Part shown: one piece after another, positions 34,487 through 46,417 of the stretch
How the letters are laid out: the number at the start of each line of letters is the position of its first letter
Numbering within the stretch: the stretch's first letter is position 1
Assembly (NCBI GenBank): GCA_941918925.1
Contig: OW799233.1
Location: forward strand, 58,805,841-58,869,840
Direction: 5' to 3'
Source of the DNA: Phyto melanocephala
Lineage: Eukaryota; Arthropoda; Insecta; Diptera; Rhinophoridae
Length of the DNA: 64,000 bases
Position numbers and translations under genes: made by a program
The notes under the pieces: model-generated
Seen by the model: the letters and a program-made list of their open reading frames with translations, nothing else
Database searches by the model: none
What the model was told of the DNA's origin: nothing

Positions 34487-36927
34487 TGTTACATGACCTT
34501 ACATGCACCAGGATAATTCTTTGCAGCCGACTAGCCTCGCATATTGACTCATCACGGTGTGGTCCCTCCCATTACCCTAGCCACAGGTATGTAAACAATA
34601 AAAAAAAACTGAAACTAACATTACTACTAATAGTACATCACAATTGCAGGAGAAGGATGTTATTCTCCAGCCGCCCAACCCAACCATGGTCATCAGTACT
34701 CCACTTCCCTAATAATGACCCCACAAATCCGCTTACCTTTACTGCTTTATCTCACCACTCCAACACAAAAATTAATTTAAGCCATCATTATTTCCTTATA
34801 AAATAATCAAGACATTATTCTTTTTATTATTAATACACTATTCTAATTAAGCTATACACTTATGATATATTTAACAATTCTAATTTTTAATATAATTAAC
34901 AAACTTTAAATCAAAAAAAAACGATAGTATTTATAAATTACCTTTAAACAACAAATTATTCACAATATATCCGGTAGCGTTTCTACACCTATCGGAAACA
35001 TAAATTAACAAAATTATACACTAGTCTTTATAATAATTTATAGCAATGCTACTCACAATCTATATATATCATTCCCAAAAAATGGGTTTATAATTTATAA
35101 AAAAAAAAATCAAAAAAAAACAAAATCCTTTTCCTTTCTTAATTTATCTATTTAGACCTAAAGAGCTCTCTAAAATCTATAATAGAATAAAGGATAAAAA
35201 TGTATATTCTCCTATTGCGAGTAAAATTGCAAAAAAAAAACAAAACAAATTTCTATATATGTATGTATGTATGTACATAAACACTAGGTAAAAAAAATTA
35301 AATAAATATAAAAACAAATTAAACTTAAAAATGATAAAAAAAAACTTAATCTAAATCATGCACAAAATAAAGTTTAATGTACAAAAAAAAAACGAAAATT
35401 TTATGTAAACTAAATCTAACGGCTTCCAAGTTTGTTTCTATATATATATATGAATATCGTAGCGGTATTTCGTATCATATAAACATGGATGATTTTCCTT
35501 TTTTATTAAAATGGCCAGCGCCAAAAAAAATTAACCTATGTATGTCTTCTTTAATCTTTTATTTCTTCTAACGCTATGGTTACCTGGTTGCTTGAAACAT
35601 CTCCTAAACTCTCGCGGAGAACTTTCCTGGAGAACCTTAATGACAGCACTTTCCCAGAAAGCATATGGCCTGACAGAAAATACGCTCTAGTCCTGCTCCA
35701 GATAAAGACTGGTCAAAAGCTATTTTACCACGTATAAAATTAGTATTTTCTCCTACGACAACCATTTCGAAATTACTTACGTTCTCCAAATATTTACAAA
35801 TAACGTGTAGCTGGAACAGTTTCCTCTCCAAGCACCACAGGTTTCTAGATAAAAAAAAAAAATGCAACACTATTTCTCTAAATAAAAAAACTAAACATAG
35901 ATGTTTAAAACATCCTCACCCTTTTTTCTTAAAATCAAATATATAATCTCCTTTCTTCACCAACAAAGAAAAAAAAATCTCACAGTTAATTAAGTTTCAT
36001 CACTCTATATTTCTATTATAAAATTTACTTTTTCCTTTAAATATATTACACACACATTTATTCTTCTTTTATTATTTAAAATTCTTAAATTTCTCCGCTA
36101 GTACTTGATTATACCAATGCTACAAACATTCTCCCCTAAAAAATGGCTAAACCTGGCTTAAGTAATACCTATATTCCATTAAAGCCATATTTGGATTTTA
36201 ATTCCCTAAAATGTTGCTTCTCTCAATTATTCCCATGCACCAATAATCCCTACTCTTTCCTACATGACATTCCTTATTTTTAAAACTGATTTTGTCCCTT
36301 TCCTTTTCATAATATAAAAAAAAAGACAGTTAACATTAGTAAAATAATATAACAGACAAAATTAAAACTGCAATTCATTCATAAATTTTTACTATTCGCT
36401 CTACTGTAGAAATAAAACAATTCACAATAACCACAATCTTACACACATTTTTCCATCATCTACCAACACTACACAACATATGTTCATGAACAATTAAACA
36501 CAATATTTTTTTTTTTATCGAAGGTGCTGGTATTGTACGTGTTGTTCCACATAATTATTCAATTAATTTAATAACTTCTCTATTTTCAGATCCTCACGGC
36601 GGGCTTAACTGCGATACGTAGATTCGGACGGTCGCGCGAGCAAGGTTTCCCCCCCGTTGCCAATGGTCTATTGCGGACTGGCGATCCCCATCAAACACAA
36701 AATAGGCCTTTCCGAATAAAAATACATAAATCAATTAACACGGCCAAAGAGTGCCTAAGTCCACGCCGGCCACTAGCCAAGCTGGCAATCCCTTGCGTTG
36801 GCCATAAATAAGTGTCCAAATCTTCAACTACGCCGGTCTTTCCACGCAAAATTTCCTTTCGTTATGGCACCTGCCTGTTGCAATACGTATATGTGTATGT
36901 ATGCGGCTATGCATTGCCACCGCAACA
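34487..36927 (-). repeat. 3' LTR
   Basis: 2,441 bp, TGTTGCGGTGGC ... GGTCATGTAACA on the minus strand. Differs from the other LTR by about two substitutions (e.g. near 35530 and 36706) and two homopolymer-length changes. The ORFs inside the LTRs have no recognisable protein. Confidence 0.93.
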
Positions 36928-37577
36928 AAACACCATACTTTATTTATCCATTCACATACAAGGATGGTGTGCGAGGCTCATAAGTAAGTGTTCAACGTGG
37001 GGAACTCCCACGCCCTGAGGTCTCATTCGCCGGGCTACTAAACCATCGTAAAGAGGTAGGTGCTATTCACAATATTAGATTATTTTCATTCTCCTGCGTA
37101 TCACAGCATTGAAAAACGTCACTTTTTCAGGTACTAGGGAATGGTGGAATTTTTTGAAGGAAACCAGATCGTGTGTTTAGATAAGTTATACATTACTTCG
37201 TTCTAGTAAGAAATATTCTTTGTGGTTATTTTCATCTTATTTTAGGGACATGATCATAGCCTCAAATGGACTAGAGTATTCGGCGGCAAACGAAACACAA
37301 CATTGGACACTAAGGACATTACCCTGTACAAGGTGTAAGTGATTGTACACTAAATATATTTATAAAGTCGAGTAATTTGGAATATTATCTGCACATAAAA
37401 TCAGGTACTGGATGCTTATATATTAAAAACACTTCGGAACACAAAAAACATGACATTGCAAAACAAAAAATAACTAATAAAACAATAATATCAGTCATAT
37501 AAAATGTATTCCTAAAATCTAATATTGCACACAGTTCTTAAATTATATCACAGATCAGTTTCTATTGCCATTATCCC
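36928..37577 (-). other. non-coding stretch between pol and 3' LTR
   Basis: 650 bp. No env ORF. The bases directly before the LTR on the minus strand (AAATAAAGTATGGTGTTT) make only a poor polypurine tract, so the plus-strand primer site is unclear. Confidence 0.5.
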
Positions 37578-40500
37578 TTATATCTTAATGTCCTTGGCAT
37601 GATAAACTCCAATAGACTTTCCATGCATATTTTCCAATTCATACATATTATTTCCTATTGGTCTTAGTACCCTACATCTCACAAATTTTTTGCAAAATTT
37701 CGCATTTCTGTTTCCTTTAAAATCACTTAAGATGTTATTACGCCTATACACCTCCTGCCCTGGCACAAATTTTGTATGTCGCGCGCGTTTGTTATAGCGT
37801 TCTGCACTCCTTTCGTACGCTATATGCATATTTTGCTTAATTCGTTCCCTTATTATTTCTAACTTTTCATTTGTACTGAAATCATGTATTTGGCTATCTG
37901 ATAACGATTTAAGTTTTCTAGCTAGTTTATAATCAGATCCGCTTAAAAACATGTGAAACCCAAATAAGGCAAAAAATGGAGTTACACCTATTGCAGAATG
38001 CAAAGAAGTTCTCAATGCACACTCTATCTCCGGCAAATATAAATCCCAATCGCGGTGATCTTCATTGAGGTAGGCTCTAATAGCATTCAATACCGATTGG
38101 TTCACCCTTTCAGCAGCATTTGACTGTGGGCTATAAAAGGCGGTTTTAATATGTTGAACTTTATAGGTTTGAATCATATCCTGAAAAATTTTTGATATGA
38201 ATTGAACACCATTATCTGAGTGTATCATTTCTGGTACACCGAACTTGTGAAATATTTCATTAACCAAGAACTTAACCACATTATTTGCCGTTGCTTCTCT
38301 CATGGCTTTAAGAAAAGTAAATTTCGTAAAATGGTCTACTACTATAAATATGTAGCAGTTCCCATTTTTAGACCTCGGATATTTTCCCAAAAAGTCGACA
38401 TACAGTTTTTGAAATGGGCGATCTGTAATGACCTCTTGACCGATTTCAGGCATTAGATTTTTATTGGCACACTTTACTTCCTTACAAATTTGACACGCAT
38501 TTACATATTCTTTTATTTGAATCGTCATTCTCGGCCAATAGAAAAAACGTTTTACTCTTTCCAAAGTTTTAGCTATCCCTCCATGAGCTGCTTTGTTTTC
38601 GACATGAGCCTTTTCAATAATAGTAGAAGTTAGATTAGGTGGTATCCACAGTTTCCAATTATATTGTTCCCCTAATGTTAAATCAACAAACGTTTTCTTA
38701 AATACTTTGCCGTCTACCTCTTTTAAGTCTGGCAGAACGCTTGAATTTTCCCTGATATGATTAATTAACTCAAGATATTCCTCGCTTTCGAACTCTGTGG
38801 TTTCAAAATCAAGTAAATTTTCATATTCTATTTCATCCAATATAAACTTATTCTCTAGGGGCGCTCTAGACAGCATATCTGCAACTACATTCTCGGAACC
38901 TTTTCGGTGAAGAATGTCGAAATCATACGTTTGTAATTGCAGTGACCAACGAGCTAGTCTACCATTCAGGTCTTTCAATGTCATTAGCCATTTTAAGCTA
39001 GCGTGATCCGTGATCACTGTAAATGGCATCATCTCCACGTATGGCCGAAACTTTTTTATTGCCATTACTGCTGCTAAACATTCTTTTTCAGTTACGCTAT
39101 ATTTACGCTGACATGCATTTAGCTTCTGGGAATAAAAGGCAATCGGGTGTTCTTCCTCGTTTGTACTTAACTGATATAAAACAGCCCCAATTCCATAGTC
39201 TGATGCGTCACACTGAATAAAAAATCGTTTAGTGAAATCCGGGTGTTTTAAAACGGGAGCAGTGGTTAAAGCTCTTTTAAGCTTATTAAACGAATCTTTT
39301 GCTTCTGGTGTCAAAGAAAACCTTTTAGATTTTTTTAATGTATCAGTTAGTGGTGCAGCGATTGTAGCAAAGTCTTTTATGAATCGTCTGTACCAACCTG
39401 CTGTACCAAGAAAACTTCTTACTTCTCGTGTTGTCTTTGGGATTTTTATGTTTCGTATAGCGTTAACCTTCTCGGGATCGGTTTTTAGCATTCCCCCGCC
39501 AATAATGAAACCAAGATATTTCAATTCTTTAAAACAAAACTGTGACTTTTTTAGACCAATCGTGAGATTCGCTTTATTTAAACAGGTAGCTACTTCCTCT
39601 AACAACCGTATGTGTTCTTCAAACGTACTCGAAATCACCAACAAATCATCCAGATATATAAATACATTTTGTTTTATTCGTTGCGGAACCACTTTGTCCA
39701 TTAATCTGCACAGTCTTTGAGCCGCGTTGCACAATCCGAATGGCATGACTCTGAATTGGTACAGCGGCCGACCTGGTACTGTGAAAGCTGTATATGGCTT
39801 GCTCTTTTCGTCTAATTCTACTTGCCAAAATGCATATTTCAAATCAACACTACTTATAAAGTATGTCTCATCTATTCGACTTAATATCCCCTCTATATTT
39901 TGCAGTGGATATGCATCTTTTACAGTTAATTTATTTAATTTTCTGGCATCGAGGCAAAAGCGATTCTTTCCTGGCTTGCGTACTATCGTAGTTCGATTGC
40001 TCCATGGGCTTTCACTTTCTTCTATTACATTCAACTTTAACATTTCATCGATTTCTTTATAAGTTATCTCTTGTACCGCCGGTGAAATGGGGTAATGCCG
40101 GTCTTTGACTGGTACCGCTCCTTCAACGAGCGTAATACTGTGCTTCTCAAGATGAGTAATACCTAACCCATCATTTTCAAATGTTTTAAAAAGCCTAATG
40201 ACCCTATCTAATTCCTCCTGCTGATCCGTAGTCAAATTATGTGGGTTCATCCTATACTGTTCATCCCTGTTTACAATATCCTGTTGAATCTTCTCCATAT
40301 CAATCTCCTCTATCCTTACTGACTCTGGGACTAGCTCAAAAGCCTCCCAAAAATCTATGCCTAAATATAATGGTTGCTCTAAATCGGGACACAGATACAA
40401 CCACACGATATGCTCCCTATCTTTATAACTTATGGTCACTTTAGTTTTGCCTAATAAACGGTGTTTTTGACCACTGGCAGTTTTTACACTTGTCATCATA

Positions 40501-41024
40501 GGATAAACTACCAGGCCTAATTCATTTACTACCTCCCTACACTCTTTGCCTAAAATGCTAACGGATGCACCTGAATCCAATAATCCCTTAAAATCCTTAT
40601 TGCATATCCTAACATTAATAAAAATTCTAGGATCCTTCACCATTTTATCCGATCTTTCCATTGCCTCTAATATTTTTTTCCTTTTAATCCGACGCTCATT
40701 GAATTTTTGTCTAATCTTTAAAATTCTTTTCGATATTCTAGTCTTTCCTTGGTCTGGCCCAAAAATTTTTCTTCTAGTTGTTTCATAATTTTCCATTCTT
40801 TTTTGTAGCGGTAGATAGTGTCTAATCTGAGAAAAATTTGCACCCTTATTTGCCTGTTTACCAACATCAATTAACTTAAAATCGTTTTTATTAACTGAGT
40901 TTATTTTCCTAACAACACAGGGTTTTCCATCTGACGTGAGTCCCCCGTCTTCCCCACGCCATTCTTTGCGTTTTCCTGTTGACATACTGGACACTTCGGC
41001 GTAGTTACATTTTGTTTGCCGCAT
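37578..41024 (-). CDS. pol: gypsy-type Pol polyprotein (protease-RT-RNase H-integrase)
   Basis: Open for 1,148 codons. Protease LLDSGAS around residue 150; RT with FRVMPFGLCNAA (425-435) and YLDD (457-460); RNase H with FIQCDASDYGIGAVL (602-616) and an ITDHASLKWL segment (671-680); integrase with zinc finger H807/H814/C844/C847 and catalytic D876 (YVDFLG), D937 (HSDNG) and E972 (AAERVNQ); C-terminal region to residue 1148. It overlaps gag by about 124 nt in the -1 frame, so expression presumably needs -1 frameshifting; no classic slippery heptamer is obvious. The first codon given is simply the first Met of the open frame. Confidence 0.93.
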   Translation of the reverse strand: MRQTKCNYAEVSSMSTGKRKEWRGEDGGLTSDGKPCVVRKINSVNKNDFKLIDVGKQANKGANFSQIRHYLPLQKRMENYETTRRKIFGPDQGKTRISKRILKIRQKFNERRIKRKKILEAMERSDKMVKDPRIFINVRICNKDFKGLLDSGASVSILGKECREVVNELGLVVYPMMTSVKTASGQKHRLLGKTKVTISYKDREHIVWLYLCPDLEQPLYLGIDFWEAFELVPESVRIEEIDMEKIQQDIVNRDEQYRMNPHNLTTDQQEELDRVIRLFKTFENDGLGITHLEKHSITLVEGAVPVKDRHYPISPAVQEITYKEIDEMLKLNVIEESESPWSNRTTIVRKPGKNRFCLDARKLNKLTVKDAYPLQNIEGILSRIDETYFISSVDLKYAFWQVELDEKSKPYTAFTVPGRPLYQFRVMPFGLCNAAQRLCRLMDKVVPQRIKQNVFIYLDDLLVISSTFEEHIRLLEEVATCLNKANLTIGLKKSQFCFKELKYLGFIIGGGMLKTDPEKVNAIRNIKIPKTTREVRSFLGTAGWYRRFIKDFATIAAPLTDTLKKSKRFSLTPEAKDSFNKLKRALTTAPVLKHPDFTKRFFIQCDASDYGIGAVLYQLSTNEEEHPIAFYSQKLNACQRKYSVTEKECLAAVMAIKKFRPYVEMMPFTVITDHASLKWLMTLKDLNGRLARWSLQLQTYDFDILHRKGSENVVADMLSRAPLENKFILDEIEYENLLDFETTEFESEEYLELINHIRENSSVLPDLKEVDGKVFKKTFVDLTLGEQYNWKLWIPPNLTSTIIEKAHVENKAAHGGIAKTLERVKRFFYWPRMTIQIKEYVNACQICKEVKCANKNLMPEIGQEVITDRPFQKLYVDFLGKYPRSKNGNCYIFIVVDHFTKFTFLKAMREATANNVVKFLVNEIFHKFGVPEMIHSDNGVQFISKIFQDMIQTYKVQHIKTAFYSPQSNAAERVNQSVLNAIRAYLNEDHRDWDLYLPEIECALRTSLHSAIGVTPFFALFGFHMFLSGSDYKLARKLKSLSDSQIHDFSTNEKLEIIRERIKQNMHIAYERSAERYNKRARHTKFVPGQEVYRRNNILSDFKGNRNAKFCKKFVRCRVLRPIGNNMYELENMHGKSIGVYHAKDIKI

Positions 41025-42370
41025 TTATAACAAAATAGGGCTCTCTGCTCAATAGGACAATCCATGAAGACGTGGCCTACAGTTCTACAGTTCCAACATT
41101 CTATTGGCTGTTTCTTTTGTTTAAAAAGTTGTTGCCTCAATTGCATGGCATCTACTTCTACTGTTTCATGATTCAGGCATTCTTCATCTGTAGGATACTC
41201 TCCATTTTCGCAGTATAATTCGTTTATATGCCTGTTTACGCGCGGTGGTGGTACATTTCTTATGTCTCTCCTGGGGAAATTTCGCTCGGCTTCGTTACAC
41301 TCAATGCGCAGCTGTTCCACTGAAGAAACTATCAACGGATAGACTATTCTAGCCAAATTGTGATTTACATTTCTTTTCATGATCTTTATCATGTCGTATT
41401 CTGGCATTGGTTGTGTGAGCTTTGATCTTAATTTGTTCATTGCATGAAAAAACATATCGATTGTCTCGTTATTCTGCTGCTTTCTTTCTACCAAATCCCT
41501 CATCACTTCAAAATTAGAACGTGGCGTTTGATATTGAGATAGCAAAGCCAGACGTAACACCGGCCATTCGGTTAAGCCGTGCGATCCTATAAAAGCCCAA
41601 TACCAATCTTTAACAGACTCAGAAACGATTAAGTGAAAATCACGCACGATTTCCCTCTCCGGTATATTATATTGAGTTTTTATATGTTCCAATCGAAAAA
41701 TAAAATCATCGACGCTCATAGACTTGTTATCAAAAATTACTCCTAGTTTATCAATTCTTATTTGACGGAAATCGAAAGGCACGTTACCATTAGATGCTAC
41801 CCTGTTATATGTCTGAGCAGTATTCAAATTCATTTGGTTAGAAAATGGGTGATTCGAAGAGTTAACTAAATTCACATTTTCTATAAACGTACTTTCATTC
41901 TCTGTTCTACCCCTAATAGCGTTATCCCCAACATGACCAACATTATTATTTCCTGAACCATTCGATTCATTTGGCGTTGACGTCTCAGAAGAAGAAGACG
42001 CCCTTGATAGGTTTTGAACAACCCTTGCCAAATCACCAATAGTTTTCCTTACTTCAACCATTTCATCCTGTAACATTTTTCTCATTCTTTCCTCTAACGC
42101 CGTTTGCCCTAAAATTGCTTCATCCCTGACCTCTTGAGTGAGAACATTTGACGAGCTTGCAGATTGGCCCTGAATAGGATTTGCTGTGTGCACAGTTCTG
42201 GTATTAATAGTCGCTGATAGATCTTTAATTCTTCCACTATCGGTAGACATGTTTGGGCGAATGTTATACCCCTTTCTTTGCTTAACCTGTGGCTCTGTTG
42301 AATGGTTTAAATTAACTATTTGACTACTTCTTTTCCTGTTTGCAGACTGCGATCTCGTCTCTCTATTCAT
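40901..42370 (-). CDS. gag: gypsy-type Gag with two zinc-knuckle-like motifs
   Basis: 489 residues from MNRETRSQSANRKRSSQ. A basic/Ser-rich N-terminus; a capsid-like helical middle (DDFIFRLEHIKTQYNIPERE, VKDWYWAFIG, RSNFEVMRDLVERKQQNNET); then CWNCRTVGHVFMDC (CCHC knuckle) and CYKCGKQNVTTPKCPVC near the C-terminus, for RNA binding in the virus-like particle. No breaks. Confidence 0.9.
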   Translation of the reverse strand: MNRETRSQSANRKRSSQIVNLNHSTEPQVKQRKGYNIRPNMSTDSGRIKDLSATINTRTVHTANPIQGQSASSSNVLTQEVRDEAILGQTALEERMRKMLQDEMVEVRKTIGDLARVVQNLSRASSSSETSTPNESNGSGNNNVGHVGDNAIRGRTENESTFIENVNLVNSSNHPFSNQMNLNTAQTYNRVASNGNVPFDFRQIRIDKLGVIFDNKSMSVDDFIFRLEHIKTQYNIPEREIVRDFHLIVSESVKDWYWAFIGSHGLTEWPVLRLALLSQYQTPRSNFEVMRDLVERKQQNNETIDMFFHAMNKLRSKLTQPMPEYDMIKIMKRNVNHNLARIVYPLIVSSVEQLRIECNEAERNFPRRDIRNVPPPRVNRHINELYCENGEYPTDEECLNHETVEVDAMQLRQQLFKQKKQPIECWNCRTVGHVFMDCPIEQRALFCYKCGKQNVTTPKCPVCQQENAKNGVGKTGDSRQMENPVLLGK

Positions 42371-43629
42371 TACCTACAAACTACTAAAAAAATTGCTAAC
42401 CTTCCCCTTATATTATAGGATTTGATAACAATAAAATTCACCCTAAGAAGACACTATATGTGGGATCAATATCTGTATAATGTGCAAACCAATCTTCGAT
42501 TAAAAAAAAAAATCTGTTTACCTATTATACAATTATTAGCATGCATATAAACACTTAACTAAGTTTGATCAGAATTAAACCAATCTATAAAATAATAATA
42601 AAAGAAAATTAAATTATTAACATGCAATAGAATTTTCGAAATTAAGAATAAATTAATCTACACAATAAATAAACAAAATTAACTATTAATATACTAAATA
42701 ACTAACATTAATAATAAAAAAACACAATAATTATTATTACACAATACACAAATAAATAAATACAATTTAGACTACGGTAAACAACTCAATAATTAAATAT
42801 CATTAATAACCAGGAAACTAAAAATAACCATTAACAGGTCTCTAATAAATACAACAAAAAAAAATAAACTAATACAACAAATTCTCAAAATATCAAACGT
42901 TTGTTTGTTTCGGAAGATAATGGCTTTTAATATAATGTTAAAAAGGATTAAAATTTTACTATATATAAAAAAAATCAGATACTATATTTTTTTATTTTAT
43001 TTTATCTTATCAAATTTACTTAGTAATTTTTATTTTGTTATTTTTTTATTGCAGGAGTGGTAAGAAAATGAGCAGTGCGCGTGCGGGTATTTCAATAAAA
43101 GGCTCTCTCTTTTGATGGAGAGTTACAACTTTGATGTACTTTAATGTCTCAACACAAATAAAACACAAAAAAAAATTAATTCTAGTTTACCCATTGACAA
43201 GTTACTTGTAGGCTTTCAATGACTTACGAGAGAATTATCAATACTGCAGTCCTCAAGGATTTTTTCCGAGCGGCTATTGATATTAATCTCCATAAGCTAG
43301 CAAACTAAAATAAGGCTGAAATTATTGTATACAAAACAAACAAAAAAATGGCATACAGAATGTACGACCAAGGTTTCAAATCCCAACACTTGTGAACAAC
43401 TGTACCATTCCATTATGTGTAACGGCTACTAGTATCAACTCTTATTCCGATTTAAACTATACTACTAACTTCCGAAAAATATTCCAGAAAGGCTATAGTT
43501 TTATCCAGAAATTTAAATTGAAAACTAAGCTAAATTCCAAGAGTTTATAGAAATATACTTTAGTGGTCTATTTATATGCATATAGATTTTACCATACATA
43601 CAGGCGTTCTGCCTTTTACTCTTTACAAA
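42371..43629 (-). other. untranslated leader of the LTR retrotransposon
   Basis: About 1.26 kb between primer site and gag, very A+T-rich, no ORF recognised. Likely carries packaging signals, but none can be named from sequence. Confidence 0.6.
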
Positions 43630-43639
43630 TTGGGCGCCA
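43630..43639 (-). promoter_or_regulatory. primer binding site (tRNA-Lys-type)
   Basis: Minus strand TGGCGCCCAA, three bases inside the 5' LTR end. Matches the start of lysine-type PBS sequences used by gypsy-like elements; the match stops after ten bases. Confidence 0.65.
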
Positions 43640-43642
43640 TAT

Positions 43643-46085
43643 TGTTACATGACCTTACATGCACCAGGATAATTCTTTGCAGCCGACTAGCCTCGCATAT
43701 TGACTCATCACGGTGTGGTCCCTCCCATTACCCTAGCCACAGGTATGTAAACAATAAAAAAAAACTGAAACTAACATTACTACTAATAGTACATCACAAT
43801 TGCAGGAGAAGGATGTTATTCTCCAGCCGCCCAACCCAACCATGGTCATCAGTACTCCACTTCCCTAATAATGACCCCACAAATCCGCTTACCTTTACTG
43901 CTTTATCTCACCACTCCAACACAAAAATTAATTTAAGCCATCATTATTTCCTTATAAAATAATCAAGACATTATTCTTTTTATTATTAATACACTATTCT
44001 AATTAAGCTATACACTTATGATATATTTAACAATTCTAATTTTTAATATAATTAACAAACTTTAAATCAAAAAAAAACGATAGTATTTATAAATTACCTT
44101 TAAACAACAAATTATTCACAATATATCCGGTAGCGTTTCTACACCTATCGGAAACATAAATTAACAAAATTATACACTAGTCTTTATAATAATTTATAGC
44201 AATGCTACTCACAATCTATATATATCATTCCCAAAAAATGGGTTTATAATTTATAAAAAAAAAAATCAAAAAAAAACAAAATCCTTTTCCTTTCTTAATT
44301 TATCTATTTAGACCTAAAGAGCTCTCTAAAATCTATAATAGAATAAAGGATAAAAATGTATATTCTCCTATTGCGAGTAAAATTGCAAAAAAAAAACAAA
44401 ACAAATTTCTATATATGTATGTATGTATGTACATAAACACTAGGTAAAAAAAATTAAATAAATATAAAAACAAATTAAACTTAAAAATGATAAAAAAAAA
44501 ACTTAATCTAAATCATGCACAAAATAAAGTTTAATGTACAAAAAAAAAAACGAAAATTTTATGTAAACTAAATCTAACGGCTTCCAAGTTTGTTTCTATA
44601 TATATATATGAATATCGTAGCGGTATTTCGTATCATATAAACATGGATGATTTTCCTTTTTTATTAAAATGGCCAGCGCCAAAAAAAAATAACCTATGTA
44701 TGTCTTCTTTAATCTTTTATTTCTTCTAACGCTATGGTTACCTGGTTGCTTGAAACATCTCCTAAACTCTCGCGGAGAACTTTCCTGGAGAACCTTAATG
44801 ACAGCACTTTCCCAGAAAGCATATGGCCTGACAGAAAATACGCTCTAGTCCTGCTCCAGATAAAGACTGGTCAAAAGCTATTTTACCACGTATAAAATTA
44901 GTATTTTCTCCTACGACAACCATTTCGAAATTACTTACGTTCTCCAAATATTTACAAATAACGTGTAGCTGGAACAGTTTCCTCTCCAAGCACCACAGGT
45001 TTCTAGATAAAAAAAAAAAATGCAACACTATTTCTCTAAATAAAAAAACTAAACATAGATGTTTAAAACATCCTCACCCTTTTTTCTTAAAATCAAATAT
45101 ATAATCTCCTTTCTTCACCAACAAAGAAAAAAAAATCTCACAGTTAATTAAGTTTCATCACTCTATATTTCTATTATAAAATTTACTTTTTCCTTTAAAT
45201 ATATTACACACACATTTATTCTTCTTTTATTATTTAAAATTCTTAAATTTCTCCGCTAGTACTTGATTATACCAATGCTACAAACATTCTCCCCTAAAAA
45301 ATGGCTAAACCTGGCTTAAGTAATACCTATATTCCATTAAAGCCATATTTGGATTTTAATTCCCTAAAATGTTGCTTCTCTCAATTATTCCCATGCACCA
45401 ATAATCCCTACTCTTTCCTACATGACATTCCTTATTTTTAAAACTGATTTTGTCCCTTTCCTTTTCATAATATAAAAAAAAAGACAGTTAACATTAGTAA
45501 AATAATATAACAGACAAAATTAAAACTGCAATTCATTCATAAATTTTTACTATTCGCTCTACTGTAGAAATAAAACAATTCACAATAACCACAATCTTAC
45601 ACACATTTTTCCATCATCTACCAACACTACACAACATATGTTCATGAACAATTAAACACAATATTTTTTTTTTTATCGAAGGTGCTGGTATTGTACGTGT
45701 TGTTCCACATAATTATTCAATTAATTTAATAACTTCTCTATTTTCAGATCCTCACGGCGGGCTTAACTGCGATACGTAGATTCGGACGGTCGCGCGAGCA
45801 AGGTTTCCCCCCCGTTGCCAATGGTCTATTGCGGACTGGCGATCCCCATCAAACACAAAATAGGCCATTCCGAATAAAAATACATAAATCAATTAACACG
45901 GCCAAAGAGTGCCTAAGTCCACGCCGGCCACTAGCCAAGCTGGCAATCCCTTGCGTTGGCCATAAATAAGTGTCCAAATCTTCAACTACGCCGGTCTTTC
46001 CACGCAAAATTTCCTTTCGTTATGGCACCTGCCTGTTGCAATACGTATATGTGTATGTATGCGGCTATGCATTGCCACCGCAACA
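43643..46085 (-). repeat. 5' LTR
   Basis: 2,443 bp; contains the promoter of the element by position. A TATA box and start site cannot be singled out in so A+T-rich a sequence. Confidence 0.93.
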
Positions 46086-46235
46086 ATATGTTAAAACGCT
46101 AGGTGCCCGGCTTGTCTGTTTTTTCAACTAGCACAGTGTAATTTATTCAGTAAGAAAAATAATAGTTGGAATCAAACTTGATTGCTTTGTAACCATACTG
46201 GTTTTTTCCTTATCATTTAATGGTTATTTGTATTA

Positions 46236-46417
46236 TTATTTTCTTTTTTTTTTTTTTTTTTTTTAACATACATGTTTTTATATTTTGATGTTTTTGATAT
46301 GTATGTACGTATTTCATATGAGATGAATGGTGATACAAACTACTGTTATTGCATGACTACACGTTGTGAAGGGGATATAAAATTCGACACGACCGAATAT
46401 AGCACTCTTACTTGTTT
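46236..46417 (-). repeat. repeat B, truncated copy
   Basis: Poly-T tract then TCATATGAGATGAATGGTGA ... TTGCATGACTACACGTTGTG ... GAATATAGCACTCTTACTTG, the same end as 846-2886. Confidence 0.7.

Larger units (their letters stand above)
34487..46085 (-). mobile_element. Ty3/gypsy LTR retrotransposon with 2.44-kb LTRs (Ulysses/Osvaldo-like)
   Basis: Minus-strand element of 11.6 kb: 5' LTR 43643-46085, primer site, gag, pol, 3' LTR 34487-36927, flanked by ATAT (34483-34486, 46086-46089). LTRs of this length are unusual; Ulysses of Drosophila virilis (about 2.1 kb) and Osvaldo are the known fly elements that come closest. Both ORFs are open and the LTRs nearly identical, so the insertion is very young. 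No env-like ORF between pol and the 3' LTR. Confidence 0.92.
30038..46138 (-). mobile_element. DNA transposon with CACTGTGC ends and an unnamed zinc-finger protein, split by nested insertions
   Basis: Left end CACTGTGC at 30038, right end GCACAGTG at 46131-46138, both next to TAA (30035-30037, 46139-46141). About 0.45 kb of each end is an inverted repeat (30038-30482 versus 34126-34486 plus 46090-46138). Removing the LTR retrotransposon (34487-46089, counting one target copy) restores continuity exactly where the left arm reads through, and removing the Helitron derivative (32660-33409) leaves an element of about 3.75 kb with one gene (30856-32567). CACTR-type ends and a 3-bp duplication would fit the CMC/EnSpm group, but the protein does not tell me that. 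Confidence 0.65.

Noticed and set aside
34453..36000. ORFs inside the LTRs (34453-34806, 35637-35870 and their twins near 43576 and 44795)
   Set aside because: Present only because the LTR is duplicated; composition is not protein-like and no domain is recognised.
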